A stretch of DNA of 64,000 nucleotides from Bacteroidota bacterium (GTDB lineage Bacteria; Bacteroidota; Bacteroidia; AKYH767-A; 2013-40CM-41-45). The notes under the pieces were generated by a model. It was not told where the DNA came from. It saw only the letters and a program-made list of their open reading frames with translations, and did no database searches. Each line of letters begins with the position of its first letter. Within the stretch, counting starts at the first letter, position 1. Positions 1 through 7,182 of the stretch are shown piece by piece. The stretch lies in assembly GCA_026391945.1 (NCBI GenBank), contig JAPLDA010000011.1:1-64000 (forward strand). Reading direction: 5' to 3'. The position numbers and the translations under genes are program-made.

Positions 1-623
1 TCCTTGTTCCGGAATTTCTCTTCTGCCATTGAAATCATGGAAGAAGCGGAAGGAAAAACATCATCCACAAAAATGGCATTCGGATGATGAGCTAAAATGG
101 TTTTGCATTTCTCCGCTCCATCACCAAAGAAATAAATGACTTTTTCTTTGAGTGCATCTGAAAAAGAATTTTCATCGATGATCTTCGCTGATACCTTTTC
201 GACGTCATTCAAATGTTCATTGTACATGGCTCCATACACTTCCATCCTGCGTGCATCGATCATGGGGCAAAAAAGAGCGGCGTGCGGAACAGGAAGAACA
301 ATTTTTTTCAGGGCGTTTGCTGCCAGGGATTTCAACGAACTTACCGAAAGCAACGGCTTCTCCAGGGCGTAACAGATGCCTTTGGCAGTAGAAAACCCGA
401 TTCTCAAACCGGTGTATGATCCCGGCCCGCTGCTTACAGCCACTGCATCGAGATCAGAAATGAGTTTGCCGGATTCTTTCAACACATGCGAAATGAAAAG
501 TGTGATGTTCTCCGCATGGGTGAACCCTTTGTTCTCTTCTTTCAAAGACAAAAGTTTTCCATCCTGCGCCAACGCCACAGAGCAAACGGTTGTTGCGGTT
601 TCGATATGAAGGATGAGTGCCAC
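1..623 (-). CDS. tsaB: tRNA N6-threonylcarbamoyladenosine biosynthesis protein TsaB (3' part off window)
   Basis: The reading frame is open on the minus strand from a GTG at 621-623 to the left edge, about 207 residues, so the C-terminus is missing. The N-terminus begins ALILHIETATTVCSVAL, the first beta hairpin of the ASKHA fold of TsaB, and residues near 60-70 carry the family hallmark SSGPGSYTGLRIG. TsaB is the non-catalytic partner of TsaD in the cytoplasmic complex that makes t6A at position 37 of ANN-decoding tRNAs. There is no ATG near this point, and the family N-terminus fits the GTG exactly. A hairpin lies between it and the efflux adaptor gene upstream, so it is probably transcribed separately. 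Confidence 0.93.
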   Translation of the reverse strand, partial: MALILHIETATTVCSVALAQDGKLLSLKEENKGFTHAENITLFISHVLKESGKLISDLDAVAVSSGPGSYTGLRIGFSTAKGICYALEKPLLSVSSLKSLAANALKKIVLPVPHAALFCPMIDARRMEVYGAMYNEHLNDVEKVSAKIIDENSFSDALKEKVIYFFGDGAEKCKTILAHHPNAIFVDDVFPSASSMISMAEEKFRNK

Positions 624-630
624 CGTGAAA

Positions 631-665
631 AAAAAATGCTGAGAAAAGCGTCCCAGCATTTTTTT
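631..665 (-). terminator. Intrinsic terminator between efflux adaptor gene and tsaB
   Basis: An inverted repeat pairs AATGCTG (635-641) with CAGCATT (654-660). A-rich and T-rich arms flank it, so on either strand the stem is followed by a T run. It lies just after the stop of the HlyD-type gene and overlaps nothing coding. Confidence 0.7.
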
Positions 666-685
666 AATTAGTCAATGTTGAGATT

Positions 686-2074
686 TTATTTCTTTTCGTT
701 AGAAAATAGTTTTTCTTTTTTCACCACCTCCACAGCATCGCCGTTCTTCAGCATTTTTGCAATGGCGCTGTAAGGAGACGTCACCACTTCCTGTCCTTCT
801 TTGAGGCCTTCTTTTATTTCGATGTAACTATTGTCCTGGATGCCGGGCTTCACAGGCGTTAATTTCACTTTTCCGTTTTCCACGACAAATACACATTCCG
901 TTTTTTTGTCTTCCTCTTTTTTGGTGGTTTTGTTTTTATCGTTCGTCACTTTCAACGCATCGTCATTTTCAAGCTGGTCTCCGTTGTTCATTCCCATCGG
1001 TCCTTTCTGAGTTGTATCGCGTGTAGTCACCGACTGGATCGGAACGGAAATTACATCTGCCACTTTCTTTGTTTGAATATCGACTGTTGCCGACATGCCG
1101 GGGTTGAAAACACTTTTCGTGAGATGCAAAGAATCTGACATCGCCTGGTACGATTCACGCAGGATGCGAACCTTCACCGTGAAGTTGGTGACCTGGTCGG
1201 CGCTGATTCCTGTCGTGTTCGCTGAGTTAGCTACGGACGTCACCACGCCCTGGAATTTTTTTCCGAGGTAAGCATCCACGTCTATTGTTGCAGTGTCGCC
1301 GATGTTCACGCGCACAATGTCATTCTCATTCACTTCCACATCCACTTCCATTTCATTCAGGTTGGCCAGGCGCATCATTTCCGTTCCGGCCATCTGCGAA
1401 GTTCCGACCACGCGTTCACCTTTTTCAACATTCAGTTTCGAAATGGTGGCATCCACAGGAGCGAAGATGGTAGTTTTCTTCAGGTTGTCCTGCGCCTGTT
1501 TGAGAGATGCATCTGAACTTTTCAGGTTGTATTCTGAACCGTCTACCGATTTCACCGCGGCATCCACTTCCGCTTTGGCCACTTCGTAAGAAGATTTAAT
1601 GGTTTCCCAGTCGGATGCAGAAATCAGTTTCTCATCATATAATTTTTTATTCCGGTTGTAATTCAGTTCGGTTCTTTGAAATTGCGATTGTGTTTGTACC
1701 AGCCTTGCTTTCGCGCTTTCGAGGCTCGCCCTCGTGGAATTTACAGAAGCGAACATCTGGTCAACGATGGATTGATAAATGTCGGGAAGGATCTTGGCGA
1801 GCAGGTCACCTTTTTTCACGCGCTGTCCTTCTTTCACATACAGTTCCACGATTTCTCCTGAGACATCCGGGGAAATTTTCACTTCCACTTCCGGTTGAAT
1901 TTTTCCGCTGGCGGAGACCGTTTCAAAAATAGTTCGTTTGGTTACTTTTTCAACGGCCACCATTTTCTTCTCTTCACCGCCGATCCATCCGGCTTTTTTG
2001 CCGATGATGGCAAATACAATCAGCACAACAACGATGATGATGAGCCAACGGAGCAACTTATTTTTCTTTTTCAT
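686..2074 (-). CDS. HlyD/MacA-family efflux periplasmic adaptor subunit
   Basis: 462 residues. One N-terminal membrane segment (about residues 9-28, a Leu/Ile/Val run after MKKKNK) anchors the protein in the inner membrane. The periplasmic part has the order expected of RND/MacA adaptors: a barrel-sandwich half with SGEIVELYVKEGQRVKKGD, a long alpha-helical hairpin (about 105-195, Ala/Gln/Ser rich), the second lipoyl half with TTIFAPVDATISKL, then beta-barrel and membrane-proximal domains. The C-terminal region holds a charged, low-complexity insert (about 365-390, Lys/Asp/Glu rich). The TolC gene lies directly upstream on the same strand, 94 bp away. The cognate inner-membrane transporter is not in the window; it may lie beyond tsaB or elsewhere. 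Substrate unknown. Confidence 0.92.
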   Translation of the reverse strand: MKKKNKLLRWLIIIVVVLIVFAIIGKKAGWIGGEEKKMVAVEKVTKRTIFETVSASGKIQPEVEVKISPDVSGEIVELYVKEGQRVKKGDLLAKILPDIYQSIVDQMFASVNSTRASLESAKARLVQTQSQFQRTELNYNRNKKLYDEKLISASDWETIKSSYEVAKAEVDAAVKSVDGSEYNLKSSDASLKQAQDNLKKTTIFAPVDATISKLNVEKGERVVGTSQMAGTEMMRLANLNEMEVDVEVNENDIVRVNIGDTATIDVDAYLGKKFQGVVTSVANSANTTGISADQVTNFTVKVRILRESYQAMSDSLHLTKSVFNPGMSATVDIQTKKVADVISVPIQSVTTRDTTQKGPMGMNNGDQLENDDALKVTNDKNKTTKKEEDKKTECVFVVENGKVKLTPVKPGIQDNSYIEIKEGLKEGQEVVTSPYSAIAKMLKNGDAVEVVKKEKLFSNEKK

Positions 2075-2168
2075 ATTTATTATTTTCGTATGGTATGTGA
2101 ATTACGAATGAATCCGCAATTTAAAATTCGCAATCCGAAATTAATGAATTCAATGTGCAAACGATGAA

Positions 2169-3590
2169 TCAAAACGCCAACGGTTTCCCCTGGTAAAAGT
2201 CAAGTATCTTTAACCGGAAGATGTAATCGTATTTGGCTTGCAGCAAATCCGCTTTAGCTTTCGCGAGGTTATTTTTTGAAAGCAGGTAATCGTATGTGCT
2301 GATCAGCCCGAGGTTGTATTTCTGTTCGTTGTAATGGAATGCTTCGTCAAGCGCCTGCAGGCTTTTTTCATTTGCCAGGTATTTTTTGTAGGATGCATTT
2401 GCATCGGCAACGGCCTGCTGCACGCTTTTGTAAAGTGATTTTTTTGTGGATTCAAGAGTCAGCCGCGACTGCTCCAGGTTTATTTTTGCATGAGCGATGC
2501 TGGTTTTCGTCGACCAACTGTTGAAAATTGGAACCGACAAATTAAATCCCAACGATTTGCTGAGGTTATCATTGAATTGATCCTTGAACGGCTTCTTCTC
2601 GAACGTTGCTGTTGCAGATGGGATGAATGAGAATACGGTATCGAGTGTATTGGTATACCCGATCGGGTCAGGAGCGCCGTATGTATAATTCACCAGCCGT
2701 TCCTGGGCAGAGGAATAATTGGTGCTTAACGACCCGCCTAAAGATAATTTCGGGTAACGCCCGCCGCGGGCAATCGACAGCCCTTTCTCAGCACTCTTCA
2801 CCCTGAACTCGGAACTTTTAATGTCGGGTTGTGAATTCACAGCCATACTATAAACATTGTTTACATCTGCCGTTTGTAAAACTCCGGAAGGAATATCCAC
2901 TTTAGGATCGATGATGTTAAAGTCTTTTACAGAATCGAGTTCGAGCAATTGAGTGAGTGAAAGCACCGACTGGTCAACCTGCGATTGTGCATTCACCAGC
3001 CGCACTTCATCCGAAGCATACTGCGCTTCCATGTCGAGGATATTTCCTTTTGAAACGGCTCCGAGTTCATACATGCGCTGGGTTTTATCGCGCTGCAGTT
3101 TGGTGGCATCCACCTGTTCGGTCGTGCTTGCCAATAATTCCCGGTTGTATAAAACCTGTAAATAAAAAGTAACGACGTTCAGCGAAATATCATTTTTTAT
3201 TTTGGCAAGGTCGAACTGGCTTGCTTTGTAATTGAGCTTACTTTGTTTCAGTGAATTCTGCAACTGGAATCCTTCGAAAACAGGAATGCTGCTGCTTACC
3301 GAGAAATTATTCGAGCGAACCTGGTTGGTGGTGTATTGGTTGGAAGTGGGATCAATGCTTCTTCCGTAATAATAATTCTGTGACACGTTGCCGTTCAGGC
3401 TTGGAAAAAATCCGGCGATGCTTTGCTCGTAGCTTTCTTTGGATGACTCGACATTCAGCGATGATTGCTTGACAGAAATATTGTGGCTCAACGCATAATC
3501 GAGACACTGTTGCAGCGACCACGGTTGCTGTGCGTTGCTTTGAAACGGCAAAAGAAAATACAAAGCGATGAGGCCTGAAAATAATTTCAT
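2169..3590 (-). CDS. TolC-family outer membrane efflux protein
   Basis: 473 residues with a Sec signal peptide (MKLFSGLIALYFLLPFQSNAQ). Two tandem outer-membrane-efflux repeats follow. Each has long amphipathic helices rich in Gln, Ala, Ser and Lys that build the periplasmic tunnel, and short strands with aromatic residues (for example NYYYGRS near residue 70) that build the barrel. QQCLDYALSHNISVKQ at the start and GLISTYDYLLSKNNLAKA near the end are typical. It is the outer-membrane exit duct for the adaptor encoded downstream, and the two genes are probably co-transcribed. The XRE/S24 regulator gene lies 116 bp upstream in the same orientation and may control the pair. Confidence 0.93.
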   Translation of the reverse strand: MKLFSGLIALYFLLPFQSNAQQPWSLQQCLDYALSHNISVKQSSLNVESSKESYEQSIAGFFPSLNGNVSQNYYYGRSIDPTSNQYTTNQVRSNNFSVSSSIPVFEGFQLQNSLKQSKLNYKASQFDLAKIKNDISLNVVTFYLQVLYNRELLASTTEQVDATKLQRDKTQRMYELGAVSKGNILDMEAQYASDEVRLVNAQSQVDQSVLSLTQLLELDSVKDFNIIDPKVDIPSGVLQTADVNNVYSMAVNSQPDIKSSEFRVKSAEKGLSIARGGRYPKLSLGGSLSTNYSSAQERLVNYTYGAPDPIGYTNTLDTVFSFIPSATATFEKKPFKDQFNDNLSKSLGFNLSVPIFNSWSTKTSIAHAKINLEQSRLTLESTKKSLYKSVQQAVADANASYKKYLANEKSLQALDEAFHYNEQKYNLGLISTYDYLLSKNNLAKAKADLLQAKYDYIFRLKILDFYQGKPLAF

Positions 3591-3706
3591 AATTCTTCGT
3601 GTAAGAATTTCAAAGGTGCAAAGTAAAACAAAAGAAAAGATAAAAAAATACCTTAACGAAGATTAACAATGAATGTATTGTTAAAAATCACCGATTTAGG
3701 AATGCT

Positions 3707-4519
3707 TCAGTGATTCCCTTCCCTGACGCTTTTCTTCAGGTCGTCAATGTTTTTTTCAATGTTCAGGATGGCTGAACGAAGCCCGTCTTTGCTGAACGAT
3801 TCGCCGGGCAATTCGTTGCTCATGTAATTGCAAAACTTCCACACTTCCTTCACTTCGTTGACATTGATTTCATAAGGATCATAAACGGAATTCAGGGATT
3901 TGAGCAGCAGATTTTTTTTCTTTTTAATCTGGTTGTAAGCCAGTTTAAAAACAATCCCTTCATCCTGCGTAAGCAGCACATAGGCATGACCATCCTTGAT
4001 GTCGTACCAGTTTTCGAGGTATTCACCGATCACCCAGCTTTTATCAGGTATCGGCAGCATCGAATCGCCGCTGATCTGGAACATCCGGTATTTCCGGTCG
4101 CTGAGCAGGATGGGCAACTGGAAGGAAGGAAGTTTTTTCATGAACTCCGGATCAGCATAACCGTTTTTATATCCGGCTTTTGCTTTCAGGTGAACCACTT
4201 CAATGTTCTCTTTGTTGTGGCTGTCGACCGTTGTTGCCAGCACACGCAAACGGGAGCCGGTCACATACACGTCATTCCCCTTTTCCAGTTCCGAAAGCTG
4301 GAACTGTGAAAACTTGCTCATGTCCATCTTCACCAGCGTATCAATCGACACTTTGAAGTATTTTGAAAAGGCAAGCAAGGCATCGAGCGTCGGGTTTTTT
4401 ATGCTTCCGTTTTCATAGCTGTTCAATGTGCTGCGACTGAAACCAAGTTCATTGGCAACCACGTCCTGCGTCCGGTCTTTGCGGATACGCATCAGTTTGA
4501 TGTTGGAATTAAAATACAT
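3707..4519 (-). CDS. XRE-family regulator with C-terminal S24 (LexA-like) peptidase domain
   Basis: 270 residues. An N-terminal helix-turn-helix (about 7-62, with RTQDVVANELGFSRSTLNSYE) is followed by an S24 domain (about 105-225). The Ser/Lys dyad of the family is intact: Ser153 in GDSM and Lys192 in GIVFKLAY. An Ala115-Gly116 pair in AKAGY stands where LexA/CI-like proteins cleave themselves. A Lys-rich helical tail (residues 240-270) follows. Known relatives are damage- or stress-responsive repressors inactivated by self-cleavage. Its place directly upstream of tolC and the adaptor gene suggests that it regulates efflux, which is inference. No DNA polymerase V/IV gene is nearby, as would be common for SOS-linked members. 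Confidence 0.85.
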   Translation of the reverse strand: MYFNSNIKLMRIRKDRTQDVVANELGFSRSTLNSYENGSIKNPTLDALLAFSKYFKVSIDTLVKMDMSKFSQFQLSELEKGNDVYVTGSRLRVLATTVDSHNKENIEVVHLKAKAGYKNGYADPEFMKKLPSFQLPILLSDRKYRMFQISGDSMLPIPDKSWVIGEYLENWYDIKDGHAYVLLTQDEGIVFKLAYNQIKKKKNLLLKSLNSVYDPYEINVNEVKEVWKFCNYMSNELPGESFSKDGLRSAILNIEKNIDDLKKSVREGNH

Positions 4520-4598
4520 GTTGATTTTTTTTAGGTTGAAAGTTGTTGTATCTGCAGATTGGAATCCATCAATCGTGATTCAATATTTCAAAATGGTT

Positions 4599-4666
4599 CT
4601 CGCAAAGATTCAAAGAACGCGAAGAAATCTTTGCGCCCTTTGCGTCTTTGCGCGAAAGAAATCAAA
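4599..4666. repeat. Imperfect palindromic intergenic repeat (CTTTGCG type)
   Basis: Between the divergent S24 regulator and radical SAM genes there is an imperfect inverted repeat. CTCGCAAAGATTCAAAGAACGC on the left is roughly the reverse complement of GCGCCCTTTGCGTCTTTGCGCG on the right. The word CTTTGCG also recurs directly. Repeats of this appearance are scattered in Bacteroidetes intergenic DNA. No other copy was seen in this window. Confidence 0.55.
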
Positions 4667-4766
4667 CCGAGGCATTACCCTCTTTTGGAATGGGCGTAAA
4701 GATAATGAATTATGACTACATTAGGATCAATTCAAATGATTGTAATAATATCATAAATAAAACGCC

Positions 4767-5831
4767 ATGCCGGGACCAAATGAAATACGCGGAAGAGGAG
4801 CGCAGATACAGACGTACAACCGTTTTCTTCAGCACCAGGTGGTGGCCGAACACATTGAAGGACTTGACGAACCGTTGCTGACGGATGAACGGACAAAAGT
4901 ATTCATCGAAAATCCGCGGAAGGTGGTGAACAAAATGAAAAGCCCTGATATCGGGATGTACAGCACCCTCAATCCATACCAGGGCTGCGAACACGGATGC
5001 GTGTACTGCTATGCACGGAACACACACAACTATTACGGCTTCAGCGCGGGACTTGATTTTGAAAGAAAAATTATTGTGAAGCCGGGCGCGGCAAAACTGC
5101 TGAGAAAATATTTTGATAACCCGAACTATCAGCCCGAACCCATCACGTTCTCCGGAAATACAGATTGTTACCAGCCGCTCGAACGCCAGTTCAAAATCAC
5201 AAGATCGTTACTCGAAGTGATGCTGGAATATAAAAACCCGGTGGGCATCATCACCAAGAACAGTCTTATCCTGAGGGATCTTGATTTGCTGAAAGAACTG
5301 GCGGCAAACAACCTCGTTCATGTGATGATCTCCATTACGTCGCTGAAAGAAGAACTTCGTCTGGCAATGGAGCCGCGAACGGCCACAGCTAAAAAACGTT
5401 TACAGGTCGTTGAAGTGTTGTCAAAAAATAATATTCCCACCGGTGTGATGACGGCGCCCATCATTCCCGGGATGAACAGTGATGAAATTTCAGCCATCAT
5501 CAAAGCCGTTGCCGAAAGAGGTGCCATCACAGCCGGGTACACCATCGTGCGGCTGAATGGTGAAATCAAACATATTTTTCAGGAGTGGCTTTATAAAAAT
5601 TTTCCGGACGCTGCGGATAAAGTGTGGAACCAAATCAAAGAATGTCACAATGGACAGGTGAATGACAGTCGGTTCGGAAAGAGAATGAGCGGTGATGGAA
5701 AAATTGCTGAATCCATCGGGCAGTTGTTTTCTGTTTCAGTGAAAAAATACCTGAGCGGAAGAAAAATGCCTCCTTATAACCGTTCACTTTTTAACAGGCC
5801 ATCGAAAAAAATTCAATTGGAATTGTTCTGA
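4767..5831 (+). CDS. PA0069-family radical SAM protein
   Basis: 354 residues. The radical SAM cluster motif is CEHGCVYC (Cys74, Cys78, Cys81), within the family hallmark NPYQGCEHGCVYCYAR. Downstream come FSGNTDCYQPLE and the GVMTAPIIPGMN strand of the TIM barrel. The spacing is Cx3Cx2C, as in spore-photoproduct-lyase-like enzymes, with which the family groups. The substrate of PA0069-type proteins is not established. The ATG at 4767 gives the usual N-terminus (the RGRGAQ region) and is preceded by an A-rich leader. It is monocistronic, divergent from the S24 regulator and followed by a repeat cluster. Length agrees with the family. Confidence 0.9.
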   Translation: MPGPNEIRGRGAQIQTYNRFLQHQVVAEHIEGLDEPLLTDERTKVFIENPRKVVNKMKSPDIGMYSTLNPYQGCEHGCVYCYARNTHNYYGFSAGLDFERKIIVKPGAAKLLRKYFDNPNYQPEPITFSGNTDCYQPLERQFKITRSLLEVMLEYKNPVGIITKNSLILRDLDLLKELAANNLVHVMISITSLKEELRLAMEPRTATAKKRLQVVEVLSKNNIPTGVMTAPIIPGMNSDEISAIIKAVAERGAITAGYTIVRLNGEIKHIFQEWLYKNFPDAADKVWNQIKECHNGQVNDSRFGKRMSGDGKIAESIGQLFSVSVKKYLSGRKMPPYNRSLFNRPSKKIQLELF

Positions 5832-5868
5832 TGAAAACGATGCAAAAAATATTTTTATTAATGAAACT

Positions 5869-5908
5869 ATGATTTCAGAAGTCGCCGAAGGCGGCGCACT
5901 GAAATCAT
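5869..5908. repeat. Palindromic repeat, first element of the mosaic
   Basis: Perfect 10-bp arms ATGATTTCAG (5869-5878) and CTGAAATCAT (5899-5908) enclose an inner GCCGAAGGC stem, giving a compound hairpin. There is no T run after it, so it is not an obvious terminator. It lies 37 bp after the radical SAM stop codon. Confidence 0.75.
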
Positions 5909-5920
5909 TAAGTCGAATTT

Positions 5921-6037
5921 ATCCCGAGCAACGTCGAGGGCTTAGTACCGAGCAATGTCGAGGGCTTAGTACCGAGCAATGTCGAGGGCTTAGTACCGAG
6001 CAATGTCGAGGGCTTAGTACCGAGCAATGTCGAGGGA
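5921..6037. repeat. 24-bp tandem repeat, about five copies
   Basis: The unit AGTACCGAGCAATGTCGAGGGCTT occurs three times without change (5944-5967, 5968-5991, 5992-6015). A diverged 23-bp first copy precedes (5921-5943, ATCCCGAGCAACGTCGAGGG...) and a truncated last copy follows (6016-6037). The unit contains the imperfect palindrome CCGAGCAATGTCGAGG. It resembles the CCCTCGACTTCGCTCGGGA-type dispersed repeats of Bacteroidetes, so an interspersed element seems to have expanded locally. 24 bp is a multiple of three, so an 84-codon frame runs through it, but nothing supports a protein. Confidence 0.9.
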
Positions 6038-6048
6038 TCTGGTCAATA

Positions 6049-6067
6049 CCTCGCAGCTTGCTGCGGG
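6049..6067. repeat. Short hairpin next to the tandem repeat
   Basis: CCTCGCAGC (6049-6057), a TT loop and GCTGCGGGG (6060-6068 region) form a tight stem with one G-T wobble. It ends just before the stop of the convergent LamG-protein gene, so it may act as a weak terminator or be a separate REP-like element. Confidence 0.55.
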
Positions 6068-6072
6068 GTCAT

Positions 6073-7041
6073 TCACTGAATCACGATCTTATGTGTTTCC
6101 GTTTTGTTTTCATTGAGGAATGAGATCGAATAAATTCCGGGCTGCAGGCGGCTTACATCAATGAGTTCTTTTTTCGGATTCGTCATTTCATTCGTATACA
6201 CGTTCCTTCCTGAAATATCAGAAATGGTGATCCTCACTTTACCGGTCACGTTGTTTCTGAAATCAACGGATAAATTATTTTGGTGCAGCGGAACAGGATA
6301 AACGGAAGTGAGATTCACAGTTTGTTCATCGTCAATGGTACTCGTGACGAGGTTGAAAAGAGCAGCAACTTCCGCAGCGTTGATGGCACGGTTGTAAACA
6401 AAAATATCATCAAAACTTCCGTTGGCATTTAATGCAGCAGGCTGCCAGGGCGCTCCACCAACGGTAAACGTCCAGGTGGCCGTAGTACCGACTCCGGTTG
6501 TACCGGCAACGATGCTGTCAACAGGAACGCCATTGATATAGACTCTCAGGTATTCATTCGCCTTGTACGACATGGCAAGGTGAGTCCATGTATTGTTCGG
6601 AACCGTATTTGCTTTTAACCGGTAATGAACGCTGCTTAAATCCCAGATCTCAGCATCGAGTTTGTTCGAATCTACTCCCAGCAGGTAGCCGCCGCCAACC
6701 ACTGCACGCCCGGCGATTTTCTGATCGGGTACGGCATTCGGAAGTTTTACCCAAGCAGCGAGTGTGACTTCTGTCGGAGCCAGCAAGGCATTGATGGCTG
6801 CCGTAAAATAATCGGGATGAGAGGAGGTTAACAGGTAGGCACCGGTTGCGTTGCCATAACGGTCGGGAGTGCCGGCGGGGCTGTTGTGAATTGTGAGGTC
6901 GAGATGATTTGACGTTGCATCGAGAGGAGAGTTGTTCATCGGGTAATTGGCAACCAAACCCAACGATAAGTTTACCTGAGCAACAGCAGTGATCGCAAAG
7001 AATGCAAATACGAAACTAAGAAGAGTGAATGTTTTCAACAT
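6073..7041 (-). CDS. Secreted LamG/jellyroll lectin-like protein with T9SS type A sorting signal
   Basis: 322 residues. There is a signal peptide (MLKTFTLLSFVFAFFAITAVAQ). A LamG-like jellyroll domain spans about 30-225, with the usual landmarks: a short start (NYPMNNSPLDATSN), LAAWVKLP, NTWTHLAMSY, VYINGVPVDS and SFDDIFVYNRAINAAEV. The last about 75 residues are a type A C-terminal domain (YPVPLHQNNLSVDF ... RLQPGIYSISF ... HKIVIQ), which directs export by the type IX system and surface attachment. A carbohydrate- or glycoprotein-binding role is likely for the jellyroll; no catalytic domain is visible. The next gene upstream on this strand also encodes a T9SS cargo, but a strong terminator separates them. 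Confidence 0.88.
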   Translation of the reverse strand: MLKTFTLLSFVFAFFAITAVAQVNLSLGLVANYPMNNSPLDATSNHLDLTIHNSPAGTPDRYGNATGAYLLTSSHPDYFTAAINALLAPTEVTLAAWVKLPNAVPDQKIAGRAVVGGGYLLGVDSNKLDAEIWDLSSVHYRLKANTVPNNTWTHLAMSYKANEYLRVYINGVPVDSIVAGTTGVGTTATWTFTVGGAPWQPAALNANGSFDDIFVYNRAINAAEVAALFNLVTSTIDDEQTVNLTSVYPVPLHQNNLSVDFRNNVTGKVRITISDISGRNVYTNEMTNPKKELIDVSRLQPGIYSISFLNENKTETHKIVIQ

Positions 7042-7095
7042 GGCTATTGAATTTTTGGAACGTGTTGAACAAAAGTATAAAACAATTCGAAAGAA

Positions 7096-7136
7096 CCCAC
7101 CACCGGGCAGGTGTTATATACCTGACCGGTGGTGGG
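7096..7136 (-). terminator. Strong hairpin terminator after the 914-residue T9SS protein gene
   Basis: Perfect 11-bp arms CCCACCACCGG (7096-7106) and CCGGTGGTGGG (7126-7136) enclose a second stem, CAGGT/ACCTG. It lies 46 bp past the stop of the minus-strand gene at 7183 and before the LamG-protein gene start. The following minus-strand sequence is only moderately T-rich. Confidence 0.75.
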
Positions 7137-7182
7137 CTTTGCTTACTCTTCAGAAAACCTCATTGAAAAGGTTCCACTGATA

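Noticed and set aside
1-623. Several plus-strand frames at the left edge
   Set aside because: All antisense to tsaB, which has clear family motifs.
5869-6123. 84-codon frame over the repeat mosaic
   Set aside because: It is made by the 24-bp tandem repeat (a multiple of three), overlaps the convergent gene and has no protein-like features.
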